NCBI GenBank assembly: GCA_023412195.1
Contig: JAEYNZ010000064.1
Coordinates: 1-44,002, forward strand
Source: Bacteroidota bacterium
GTDB taxonomy: Bacteria > Bacteroidota > Bacteroidia > Bacteroidales > Prolixibacteraceae
Length of the DNA: 44,002 nucleotides
Reading direction: 5' to 3'
In this document: in pieces, positions 1 through 7,075 of the stretch
Numbering within the stretch: the stretch's first letter is position 1
How the letters are laid out: every line of letters starts with the position of its first letter
Made by a program: the position numbers and the translations under genes
Notes under the pieces: model-generated
The model's database searches: none
Seen by the model: the letters and a program-made list of their open reading frames with translations, nothing else
Told to the model about the DNA's origin: nothing

Positions 1-341
1 GGTATTTTCTTTCCTGTTTTCTTCACAATGGTATCATCCATATGAGCTACCAGCATTTGCCCTTCAGCAATCTCATGCACTACTTCATTTTGTGAAACTT
101 TAAATAATTGTTCCATATCAATCCTGTTTTGGCTGAAAGCTCTGTATGCGGCAGACCAATCCATAAATTGCTGTCCACTTGCAGTTAAAATACCAGAAAC
201 AGTTTGCCTGCCAAGGCAAGTCAATGCTCCAAAGGCAAGATTACGCAATTGGCAGCCAATCCTTTTTTGACCAAAAGCTGTGTCAGCTTTATGCAATAAG
301 GAATCAAACTCAGCTATCAGGTTTTGGGTTTCTTGTGCAGT
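1..341 (-). CDS. DDE transposase, -1 frame, partial at window edge
   Basis: Read from the A-run at 349-341 in the -1 frame, the minus strand stays open to position 1 and encodes about 113 residues. They include 'RIGCQLRNLAFGALTCLG', 'FMDWSAAYRAFSQ' and, near the edge, 'AHMDDTIVKKTGKKI'. The DDT-x3-KTGKK pattern matches the first catalytic aspartate region of IS4/IS701-like DDE transposases, in which a DDT followed by a basic KxGKK is typical. The remaining catalytic residues and the C-terminus lie outside the window. This frame has no start codon of its own near the junction, consistent with expression by frameshifting from the upstream frame. An indel in the homopolymer is the alternative. 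Confidence 0.7.
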
Positions 342-529
342 TTTTTTTTCAAGGAAGAAACCGCCTGGTCACTTCGATGCAATACCAAACGCTGATGGTC
401 ATCGATTAACCATTCTGCAACTTCACCACGTTCAAATTCCATAGCCTGGGCCACGGCAGAAGGAAAGTTTATATACCACTGCTCACTTTTGGCCCTTTTA
501 ATCAACTGAATTTTTGTTGGGTATCCCAT
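317..529 (-). CDS. IS N-terminal ORF (first frame of a frameshifted transposase)
   Basis: This 70-residue reading frame starts 'MGYPTKIQLIKRAKSEQW' and ends soon after a lysine-rich stretch coded by nine consecutive A (minus strand, 349-341). It has no catalytic residues. The beta-rich opening followed by 'EWLIDDHQRLVLHR' resembles a small AbrB-like DNA-binding module, which is my impression and not proven. Before the stop the ribosome can slip back one base on A_AAA_AAA and continue into the frame at 341-1, so this is probably the N-terminus of the transposase. A stand-alone product ending at 317 could act as a regulator, as in other frameshifting IS elements. Confidence 0.7.
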   Translation of the reverse strand: MGYPTKIQLIKRAKSEQWYINFPSAVAQAMEFERGEVAEWLIDDHQRLVLHRSDQAVSSLKKKLHKKPKT

Positions 530-554
530 AACTTTTACTATTAGGTTGATATAT

Positions 555-629
555 TATCTAGTAATATGACTAGATAAAAATATATAAAAAAATCACAACA
601 TCCAAAGAATTGTCGTGATTTTATCTAGT
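555..629. repeat. Nested inverted repeats upstream of the IS ORFs
   Basis: TATCTAGT (555-562) is repeated inverted as ACTAGATA (569-576). The longer ACTAGATAAAA (569-579) pairs perfectly with TTTTATCTAGT (619-629). Inside that pair, AAATCACAAC (590-599) faces GTCGTGATTT (612-621), with one G-T mismatch. The block lies between the first transposase ORF start and the gnd terminator. It may be the IS end with a transposase-binding or mRNA-shielding hairpin. Confidence 0.7.
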
Positions 630-646
630 AAAAGGCCAAAGTCAAG

Positions 647-678
647 AAAACGGGTAGGGCAATAGCCCCACCCGTTTT
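647..678 (-). terminator. Rho-independent terminator of gnd
   Basis: AAAACGGGTAGGGC (647-660) and GCCCCACCCGTTTT (665-678) form a 14-bp stem with one mismatch around an AATA loop. On the minus strand the stem ends in TTTT, 21 bases past the gnd stop codon. Confidence 0.85.
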
Positions 679-698
679 ATGAAAAGAGAAGCAGTTGG

Positions 699-2153
699 TT
701 AAACGTTATAAGTTGATGAGGCGGTATTGCCACCTCGCCCTGTCCAGTTGGTATGATAAAATTCACCGCGGGGTTTGTCGGTACGTTCGTAGGTATGTGC
801 TCCAAAATAATCGCGCTGTGCCTGCAACAGGTTTGCCGGAAGCTTTTCGGTGCGGAAGCCATCGAAATAGCAAAGGGCAGATGTAAGGGCAGGAACCGGA
901 ATACCATTTGTAAGGGCAGTAGCACACACTCTGCGCCATCCTTCCTGTGCTGCTTCAACCTTTTCCTTGAAGAAGGGGTCGAGCAGCAGGTTGGGCAGTT
1001 CTGGATTGTTTTCAAATGCGGCTTTTATATCTGCAAGGAAAACAGAACGAATGATGCAACCTCCGCGCCACATCAGGGCAATGCCACCGTAATTCAGGTT
1101 CCAGCCATATTCTTTTGCAGCTTCCATCATCAGGTTGTAACCCTGTGCATAGGATATGATTTTTGATCCGTAGAGCGCCATTTTCAGGTCATCAAGCAGC
1201 TGTTCACGGTTTCCTGCAAATACTGGTTTCGGACCTTTAATGACTCTTGAAGCCTGTACACGTAAGTCTTTTTGTGATGACAGGCAACGGGCGAATACAG
1301 ATTCACCAATGAGGGTCAATGGTATACCCAGGTCGAGGGCAGTTATTCCGGTCCATTTTCCGGTACCTTTTTGTCCGGCTGTATCCAGTATGAAATCTAC
1401 AGTTTCTTCACCATTCTCATCTTTATAGCCCAGTATATCGCGGGTGATTTCAATCAGGTAGCTGTCGAGTTCTTCCTGGTTCCATTTCTTAAACACTTCA
1501 TGCATTTCTGAATTGCTCATTCCCAGGAGGTCTTTCATCATCTGGTATGCTTCAGTGATGATCTGCATGTCGCCATATTCAATACCATTGTGCACCATTT
1601 TTACAAAATGGCCTGCACCGCCTTCTCCTACCCAGTCGCAGCAGGCTTCTCCGTTTTCTACCTTTGCCGCTATCGATTGGAAAATGTCTTTTACATGTGG
1701 CCATGCCAGTGGTGAACCCCCGGGCATGATGGACGGACCTTTCAATGCACCTTCCTCACCACCCGAAACACCTGTTCCAATGTAAAGGAATCCTTTGCTC
1801 TCAACATATTTGGTGCGGCGGATGGTATCGGGGAAATGGGAGTTTCCGCCATCGATGATGATATCTCCCGGCTCGAGGTGAGGGATTACCAGTTCTATAA
1901 AATCGTCAACTGGTTTACCTGCTTTAACAAGGAGCATCACCTTTCGTGGTTTTTCAAGGGAAGCCACCAGTTCTTCTATGGAGCGGGCACCTATGAAATT
2001 TTTTCCTGCACCACGGCCTTCCATAAATGCATCCACCTTTTCCACAGTCCGGTTAAACACGGCAACAGTATAACCTTTGCTTTCCATGTTCAGTACCAGG
2101 TTTTCACCCATAACCGCCAATCCGATCAATCCAATGTCAGCTAATTTTTTCAT
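699..2153 (-). CDS. gnd: 6-phosphogluconate dehydrogenase, decarboxylating
   Basis: Oxidises 6-phosphogluconate to ribulose 5-phosphate and CO2 with NAD(P)+, in the oxidative pentose phosphate pathway; cytoplasmic. The 484 residues are full length for the long (E. coli-type) form. The N-terminal Rossmann motif is 'GLAVMGENL' (11-19). 'IIDGGNSHFPDT' (about 99-110) and 'SGGEEGALKGPS' (about 130-141) line the substrate site. The catalytic pair is K185 and E192, in 'GHFVKMVHNGIEYGDMQ'. 'GQKGTGKWT' is the C-terminal family signature. It ends at a good terminator (647-678) and is separated from pdxB by 233 bp holding a dispersed repeat, so it probably has its own promoter. Nothing odd was seen in it. 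Confidence 0.97.
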   Translation of the reverse strand: MKKLADIGLIGLAVMGENLVLNMESKGYTVAVFNRTVEKVDAFMEGRGAGKNFIGARSIEELVASLEKPRKVMLLVKAGKPVDDFIELVIPHLEPGDIIIDGGNSHFPDTIRRTKYVESKGFLYIGTGVSGGEEGALKGPSIMPGGSPLAWPHVKDIFQSIAAKVENGEACCDWVGEGGAGHFVKMVHNGIEYGDMQIITEAYQMMKDLLGMSNSEMHEVFKKWNQEELDSYLIEITRDILGYKDENGEETVDFILDTAGQKGTGKWTGITALDLGIPLTLIGESVFARCLSSQKDLRVQASRVIKGPKPVFAGNREQLLDDLKMALYGSKIISYAQGYNLMMEAAKEYGWNLNYGGIALMWRGGCIIRSVFLADIKAAFENNPELPNLLLDPFFKEKVEAAQEGWRRVCATALTNGIPVPALTSALCYFDGFRTEKLPANLLQAQRDYFGAHTYERTDKPRGEFYHTNWTGRGGNTASSTYNV

Positions 2154-2220
2154 GTTGATTTAATAAATTATGATGTAATTATTTTATTCTTTTTCATTAG
2201 TGTTCGGTTAATGTTTGAGA

Positions 2221-2322
2221 TTTCTCCCCACGGTCGAAATGTCGTAGTTTTCATAGCTATTGTTATGGCTCCTCCCAAATACATAACTAACTCATTGTCA
2301 TCTTGATCGAAGTGAGTGATCT
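2221..2322 (-). repeat. Dispersed non-coding element, copy A
   Basis: The minus strand of 2271-2322 reads GATC-CACTTCG-GATGACAATGA-TTAGTTATGTATTTGGGAGG and is nearly identical to 43736-43786 on the plus strand (copy B). The adjoining part, 2221-2245, contains an 'ATTTCGACCG...GGAGAAATCTC' block of the kind common in dispersed intergenic elements of Bacteroidota. It lies between gnd and pdxB. A short open frame across it (2168-2356) is judged an artefact of the repeat. Confidence 0.7.
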
Positions 2323-2386
2323 CAAAATTCATTCTTTTCGCACTGTTACCGGACAAAATATATTCTTTTTGAATACAGTTGCATGT

Positions 2387-3517
2387 TTATATAATTTCTA
2401 CATTAAAGCCAAGTCTGTCCAAAATACCTTTTGTTTCCCGCCTGATATTTTTTGCGATGACAGTGTATACATGAAACTCCCTTCTGACAGGATAATCCCC
2501 TCTCAGCTGTTCAAATAAATGAGGGGATTGCCTCAGCGCTTCATCATCGTTTTCAATATCATACGTTGCCAGAATGGCTTCAGCCAGTATGGAGTAATCC
2601 CTTCGTTCATTGCCATCTATTTCGATGATAGTATTTACAGGCAGTTCTACATTTGACGGTTTCCAGTTATTGATGCCAAGGTTGAAAAAACGGCTGATCG
2701 CCCTGACGCTCATTGTTGTTCCGTTTGCCTTCCCGTCTTTTGAATATCCTGCTATATGAGGAGTTCCGTAATCGGAAAGGTTAAGAAGCTCCAGGTCAAT
2801 ATCAGGTTCATTTTCCCAGCAGTCGCCTATAAATCCTGATATTCTTCCTGATTTCAGAGCCTTTTTTATGGCACTGGTTTCTGTTACTTCACCCCTGCAT
2901 GAATTCATGATCAGAGGCTTTTTTCCCAGGTTATTCAGAAAATCCTCATTAACCATATGGAAAGTTGTATCTGCACCTGACTTGTAGAGCGGTACATGTA
3001 GGGTAATGAAATCTGCTTCTTTTTGGATTTTTTCAATTGAGCAAAATTTCTCAGGTCCTTCAGTCCTTTCCCTGGGAGGGTCGTTCAGCAACACTTTCAT
3101 GCCAATGGCTTTGCAGAATTTTTCGACCCGTGATCCCACTTCTCCGACTCCTACAATACCAATGGTTTTGCCTGTGGGATCCACTCTTTTCCTTAATGAC
3201 CAGGAGAACAGTGCTGACGCAATGTATTGTTTTACACTTTCGGCATTACACCCTTTGGCATTCGTCCATTCAATCCCGGCTTCGCTGCAGTATTCCGTAT
3301 CAATATGATCATACCCAATGGTGGCAGTGGCTATAAATTTTATATTTGAACCTTCCAGCAGCGAACGGTTGCAGATGGTACGGGTGCGGGTTACCAGTGC
3401 ATCCGCATCTTTTACATCCCCTGCTGTTGTTTTACTTCCCGGCAGGTATACCACCTCCGCCACTGGCTCAAATGCTCCGCGTATGTAAGGTATCTTATCG
3501 TCGATGACTATTTTCAT
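2387..3517 (-). CDS. pdxB: 4-phosphoerythronate dehydrogenase
   Basis: Oxidises 4-phospho-D-erythronate to 3-hydroxy-4-phospho-2-oxobutanoate in the DXP-dependent branch of pyridoxal 5'-phosphate synthesis; cytoplasmic. The 376-residue protein is a D-2-hydroxyacid dehydrogenase. Its NAD-binding motif 'GIVGVGEVGS' is at about 120-129. The catalytic Arg (R208, in 'NSCRGE'), Glu (E237) and His (H254, in 'PHIAGYS') are all present. 'PHIAGYSKDGKANGT' and the roughly 100-residue C-terminal dimerisation extension separate PdxB from serA-type relatives. It starts 56 bp after gfo2 ends, so it may be read through from the sugar-acid operon. No other PLP gene is adjacent. Confidence 0.93.
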   Translation of the reverse strand: MKIVIDDKIPYIRGAFEPVAEVVYLPGSKTTAGDVKDADALVTRTRTICNRSLLEGSNIKFIATATIGYDHIDTEYCSEAGIEWTNAKGCNAESVKQYIASALFSWSLRKRVDPTGKTIGIVGVGEVGSRVEKFCKAIGMKVLLNDPPRERTEGPEKFCSIEKIQKEADFITLHVPLYKSGADTTFHMVNEDFLNNLGKKPLIMNSCRGEVTETSAIKKALKSGRISGFIGDCWENEPDIDLELLNLSDYGTPHIAGYSKDGKANGTTMSVRAISRFFNLGINNWKPSNVELPVNTIIEIDGNERRDYSILAEAILATYDIENDDEALRQSPHLFEQLRGDYPVRREFHVYTVIAKNIRRETKGILDRLGFNVEII

Positions 3518-3573
3518 CAGAGAACCACTAATATTACTTGTTTAATTATTTTCACAACACTCCAAATAATTGG

Positions 3574-4584
3574 TTAATGAAGTGATTTTTGCGGGTAATA
3601 ATTTTTAACCATTTCATCCAGCACCCAATTTGTCCGGGCAGCAGAAGTTCCGGTACTCACGCATTTTCCTTCTCCCCTTAATTCATCAACAACCTGTTTT
3701 ACAAGGTATGCGGAAATGTTTTCAGGGTTGTTGAACCCTGATTTTATGACACCGTTGCTGGTTTTGACCTCAATTTGTCCGTGGGTAAAAGAGGGTATCA
3801 TAATTTCTCCCTTTTCACCTGTGATGGTAATTTTATCACAGTCAGCCGACTTGTCACCAACAAAGCACCAGCTTCCTGAGCCGGTAATACCCGACTCATG
3901 TTTCCATGTACCGGTCACTGTATCTTCAGCAGGATAAAAACCTGCCATATTTGAAGCAATTCCGGAGGCCTCAGCGATGGGGCCGAACAGGAAGTCGAGG
4001 TAATCGAACTGGTGGGAAGCAAGGTCAAAAAAGTAGCCTCCTCCGCTGATTTCCGGAAATACATGCCAGTACTGATCTTCAGGGTTCTGGTCTCTTTCTC
4101 TCCGTGACTTGTTCAGGCAGATGTTTACTACCAGGGGTTTTCCTATTGCACCGGTATCGATGAGCTCTTTTACTTTCAGAAATGCGGGCAGCGACCTTCT
4201 GTAATAAGCCACCCATAATGGCATACCTGTTTCCTTCGATACTTCCAGCATCTGAAGGCATTCCCTGTAATTTCGGGCCATGGGTTTTTCAACATAAACA
4301 GGCTTTCCTGCGCGCATAACTTCAATGGCATAACGTGCATGGGAGTCGGGTGGGGTGGCAATGTAAACAGCATCGACTTCCGGGTCATGGATCAGTTTTG
4401 ATGCATCGGTATACCATTTAGGTACATTGTGTCGATTTGCATAATCCGCAGCTTTTTCACCATCCCGCCTCATCACCGCTACCAGTTTTGAATGTTCTGT
4501 TTTATAAAAAGCAGGTCCGCTTTTCTTTTCGGTGACATTTCCAACGCCTATAATTCCCCACCTTACCGTTTCGAATTTTTTCAT
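3574..4584 (-). CDS. Gfo/Idh/MocA-family oxidoreductase (gfo2)
   Basis: NAD(P)-dependent dehydrogenase of the Gfo/Idh/MocA family, probably cytoplasmic, acting on a sugar or sugar-acid hydroxyl. The Rossmann motif 'GIIGVGNV' opens the protein, 'YIATPPDSHARYA' follows, and 'VEKPMARN' is the family EKP motif with the lysine that contacts cofactor and substrate. The C-terminal sheet domain contains 'GGGYFFDLASHQFDYLDFL', where the conserved His/Asp help catalysis. An in-frame ATG at 4635 adds 17 residues with no family match, so I place the start at 4584 (337 residues, 'MKKFETVRWG'). It is the last member of the LarA/kinase/SDR operon, 73 bp after larA. The substrate is unknown. Confidence 0.88.
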   Translation of the reverse strand: MKKFETVRWGIIGVGNVTEKKSGPAFYKTEHSKLVAVMRRDGEKAADYANRHNVPKWYTDASKLIHDPEVDAVYIATPPDSHARYAIEVMRAGKPVYVEKPMARNYRECLQMLEVSKETGMPLWVAYYRRSLPAFLKVKELIDTGAIGKPLVVNICLNKSRRERDQNPEDQYWHVFPEISGGGYFFDLASHQFDYLDFLFGPIAEASGIASNMAGFYPAEDTVTGTWKHESGITGSGSWCFVGDKSADCDKITITGEKGEIMIPSFTHGQIEVKTSNGVIKSGFNNPENISAYLVKQVVDELRGEGKCVSTGTSAARTNWVLDEMVKNYYPQKSLH

Positions 4585-4657
4585 ACAGGTTATAACATTT
4601 TTTACTGATTCAATATTCCACTTGTATTTGTACAATTACTTCCAGAGTGAACAGGCA

Positions 4658-5944
4658 CTAATAATTAAACCTGTCTTTATATGCCCAAAGTCCTATGGCA
4701 GGATTTGAAATATAAAAGATTTCTTCCCCGTCGGGCATGACATTAAAACCATCCTTCAGGATTGCCGGATTGTACCGTTCAGTCATTTCTTCGATTGGCG
4801 CATATTTAAATCCTACGTTTTCAATATCTTTTTTAGTCAGATTGTCTATTCTGCTTCCCGGGCAGTAGGTGATGCTGAACCTGCCTTCTGAAGAGCCATG
4901 TATAAGATGGGCTGCGGCCCCAAGATTATCACGGAGGTCTTTATGTTTCTCCACAAGTTTCAGGGTGTGAGGCGTGCCGAAATAACCGTATTTTCTGATG
5001 AGCTTATCAATTTGCTTATCTTCCCCGAATTCAACGAGTGCAGGTGCCAGCACTATCAGTTCCCCCTCATCGGCAAGCGCCATCCGGGTGCGATAGATGC
5101 TTTTGTTGCCCAGCCAGGTACTTTTAAATTCAGTTGGATCGAGCCAGACCACTACCTTTTTCAATGGTTTATCCACCATTTGAAAGTTTACCTGCAGCGA
5201 CAGTTTTGCAGCCATATCGAACACACTGAAGTCGTCGCCCACATATAAGCCGTAGGTTTGCAACCTGCCATATTCATTCAGCCCGACTACAGTCTGGACA
5301 TAAACAATTGGCAGATGGGATGAAAAATGCTCTGAGGCATAATTAAAAATTTTCCTTACAGGTGTATCGGCACGACCCATCATTTTTTCCATACCATAGG
5401 CTGCCCCGATAAAATGGCTTTTATTAATTCCCTCAGCACCGCCGGTACCAACAAATATGTTCTTGTTGTAGTTGGCCATTCCTACAACTTCATGGGGTAC
5501 TACCTGGCCTAAAGATAATATCAGATCGAAACCTCCTTCTGTCAGCAGTTTGTTCACCTGTGCCGGCCATGTATAATTGACAGCCCCTTCTGATACTTCA
5601 TGTACATATTCTGCCGGTACAGTCCCAAGTGTAACCACATCATTGCGCCAGTCGTGATCACGGAAAAGGTGCCTGGGCGTAGTGCCATACATATGGCTGA
5701 TCTGGATATCCGACATGGGTGTATGGGTACCCAGTGCCGGTAATATATCGGTCAGTTTGTCTTGATAATACTCCCATGCAAATTCGGTGAGTTCACCAGC
5801 ACGAGATGGAAGCCGTGTATAATCAGGTGGTATGGCAAGAATCTTTTTCTTTGCCCCCATTTTCTGCAGTGCCTGAAACAAACCCAGTTTCAGGTCATCT
5901 GCAGTGAGGTTATTATTTACAGATCCGTTTTCGTAATAAATCAT
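4658..5944 (-). CDS. LarA-like nickel-pincer racemase/epimerase
   Basis: Member of the lactate racemase (LarA) superfamily, which uses a nickel-pincer nucleotide tethered to lysine to racemise or epimerise 2-hydroxyacids. The N-terminal 'PPDYTRLPSR' gives the D41-x-T43-R44 motif and 'LGTHTPM' the catalytic H74. 'VVPHEVVGMANYNKNIFVG' supplies H151 and K161, the presumed cofactor-linking lysine, and H177 follows in 'NKSHF'. The 428-residue length is normal. The neighbours are sugar-acid enzymes (PfkB/KDG-type kinase 14 bp upstream, SDR, two Gfo/Idh proteins), so the substrate is more likely an aldonate than lactate. D-gluconate 2-epimerases are known in this superfamily. The cofactor genes larB, larC and larE are not in the window. 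Confidence 0.87.
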   Translation of the reverse strand: MIYYENGSVNNNLTADDLKLGLFQALQKMGAKKKILAIPPDYTRLPSRAGELTEFAWEYYQDKLTDILPALGTHTPMSDIQISHMYGTTPRHLFRDHDWRNDVVTLGTVPAEYVHEVSEGAVNYTWPAQVNKLLTEGGFDLILSLGQVVPHEVVGMANYNKNIFVGTGGAEGINKSHFIGAAYGMEKMMGRADTPVRKIFNYASEHFSSHLPIVYVQTVVGLNEYGRLQTYGLYVGDDFSVFDMAAKLSLQVNFQMVDKPLKKVVVWLDPTEFKSTWLGNKSIYRTRMALADEGELIVLAPALVEFGEDKQIDKLIRKYGYFGTPHTLKLVEKHKDLRDNLGAAAHLIHGSSEGRFSITYCPGSRIDNLTKKDIENVGFKYAPIEEMTERYNPAILKDGFNVMPDGEEIFYISNPAIGLWAYKDRFNY

Positions 5945-5958
5945 TTCTATCTTTTAAA

Positions 5959-7038
5959 TTATCTTTTAACCCTGGCATTACCTTTCCAGATGCTCCATAC
6001 CATTTCCTCATCGGCAGGCTGTGCATAGTCGGTCAGAAAAGTGGCTGCCATGGCTCCGGTAGCCCATCCAAACTGAGGCCATTTTTCAGGGGCCCAGTTT
6101 TTCAATATTCCGTAAAGCATACCGCCTACAAAACCGTCGCCGCCTCCGATACGGTCGAGTACATGAATGGTACGAGGTTCTATTACATGCCAGTTTTCAC
6201 CTTCCAGCATAATGGCACCCCAAAGGTGTTCATTTACACTTATAACTTCCCTGAGGGTAGTAGCAAATACCGAAGCATCAGGGAACCGTTCCTTTACCCT
6301 GTTTATAAGGCCCTTAAACCCATCTGTTTTAGCCTTAATGCCTTCACCGCCGGCAGGTGGCCCTTCGATACCGAAGCACAGCTGGAAGTCTTCCTCATTT
6401 CCGATGAGGATATCAGATGCAGATGCTATTTCTGTAAAATTATCCCGCAGTTCCTGTTCCCTGCCTTTCCAGAATGAAGCCCTGTAGTTCAGGTCGAAAG
6501 AAATGCGGGTGCCATGTTTTTTTGCTGCCCGTGCAATTTCAAGGCAAAAGCGGCTTGTTTCGGGAGAAAGGGCAGCAATCAGTCCTGAAAGATGTACGAT
6601 CTGCACTCCTTCTGTTCCGAAAATTCTTTCCAGGTCAAAATCTTTCACATTAAGTGTTCTGCCAACTTCTCCGGCACGGTCGTTATGAACCCTTGGTCCA
6701 CGTGAACCATAGCCGCTGTCGGCAATATTAAACTGGTGCCTGTAGCCCCAGGGATCGCCCTGATCCACTTCAGGACCTTCATATTCCATATTCCTTGATC
6801 TCAGGTTGCTCTTGATGAATTGGGCGATGGGACTTCCCTTCACGAAGGTTGTTAAAACCTTTACTGGCAGACCAAGAAAGGATGCAATGCTTGCTACATT
6901 TGTTTCGGCGCTGGTTGCATACATGGTATAGGTATCGCTGCTGTGTACCGGCTGACCGTTGACAGGTGTGATTCTCACTCCCATACTGGTAGGCACCAGC
7001 ATGGCGTATTTACTGTTTTCTCTGAGTTTTAATGACAT
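5959..7038 (-). CDS. PfkB-family sugar kinase, 2-keto-3-deoxygluconate kinase-like
   Basis: ATP-dependent kinase of the ribokinase/PfkB family, 359 residues, cytoplasmic. The C-terminal signature 'DRIGGGDGFVGG' (295-306) holds the anion-hole glycines and the catalytic base D301. 'SFDLNYRASFW' (about 180-190) is typical of 2-keto-3-deoxygluconate kinases, and 'ILIGNEEDF' is the family N-x-x-E motif. Enzymes of this type feed KDG into the Entner-Doudoroff aldolase step. The gene lies between larA (14 bp away) and gfo1 (37 bp) in one operon. No KDPG aldolase or sugar-acid dehydratase is present here, so the pathway must be completed elsewhere. The exact substrate is inferred. Confidence 0.88.
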   Translation of the reverse strand: MSLKLRENSKYAMLVPTSMGVRITPVNGQPVHSSDTYTMYATSAETNVASIASFLGLPVKVLTTFVKGSPIAQFIKSNLRSRNMEYEGPEVDQGDPWGYRHQFNIADSGYGSRGPRVHNDRAGEVGRTLNVKDFDLERIFGTEGVQIVHLSGLIAALSPETSRFCLEIARAAKKHGTRISFDLNYRASFWKGREQELRDNFTEIASASDILIGNEEDFQLCFGIEGPPAGGEGIKAKTDGFKGLINRVKERFPDASVFATTLREVISVNEHLWGAIMLEGENWHVIEPRTIHVLDRIGGGDGFVGGMLYGILKNWAPEKWPQFGWATGAMAATFLTDYAQPADEEMVWSIWKGNARVKR

Positions 7039-7075
7039 ATTTTATCGGGTTATAAATACTTTTTTTGATTGTGAA

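Larger units (their letters stand above)
1..630 (-). mobile_element. Insertion sequence, 5' part, cut by window edge
   Basis: Two overlapping minus-strand reading frames (317-529 and 1-341) encode a small N-terminal protein and a DDE-type transposase in the -1 frame, the usual two-frame layout of an insertion sequence. The element continues beyond position 1. Its upstream end is not defined: it must lie between the first start codon (529) and the gnd terminator (647), and the inverted repeats at 555-629 probably belong to it. It sits just downstream of the gnd terminator, a neutral place to insert. The IS family cannot be assigned from this fragment. Confidence 0.75.

Noticed and set aside
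699..2153. gnd, tkt and the LarA operon as a single pentose/gluconate regulon
   Set aside because: gnd is separated from the operon by pdxB, 233 bp and a repeat, and tkt is 26 kb away; nothing in the sequence links their control.
2168..2356. Minus-strand 62-residue open frame between gnd and pdxB
   Set aside because: It lies across the dispersed non-coding repeat; a near-identical peptide fragment would also be read from copy B. No protein-family features.
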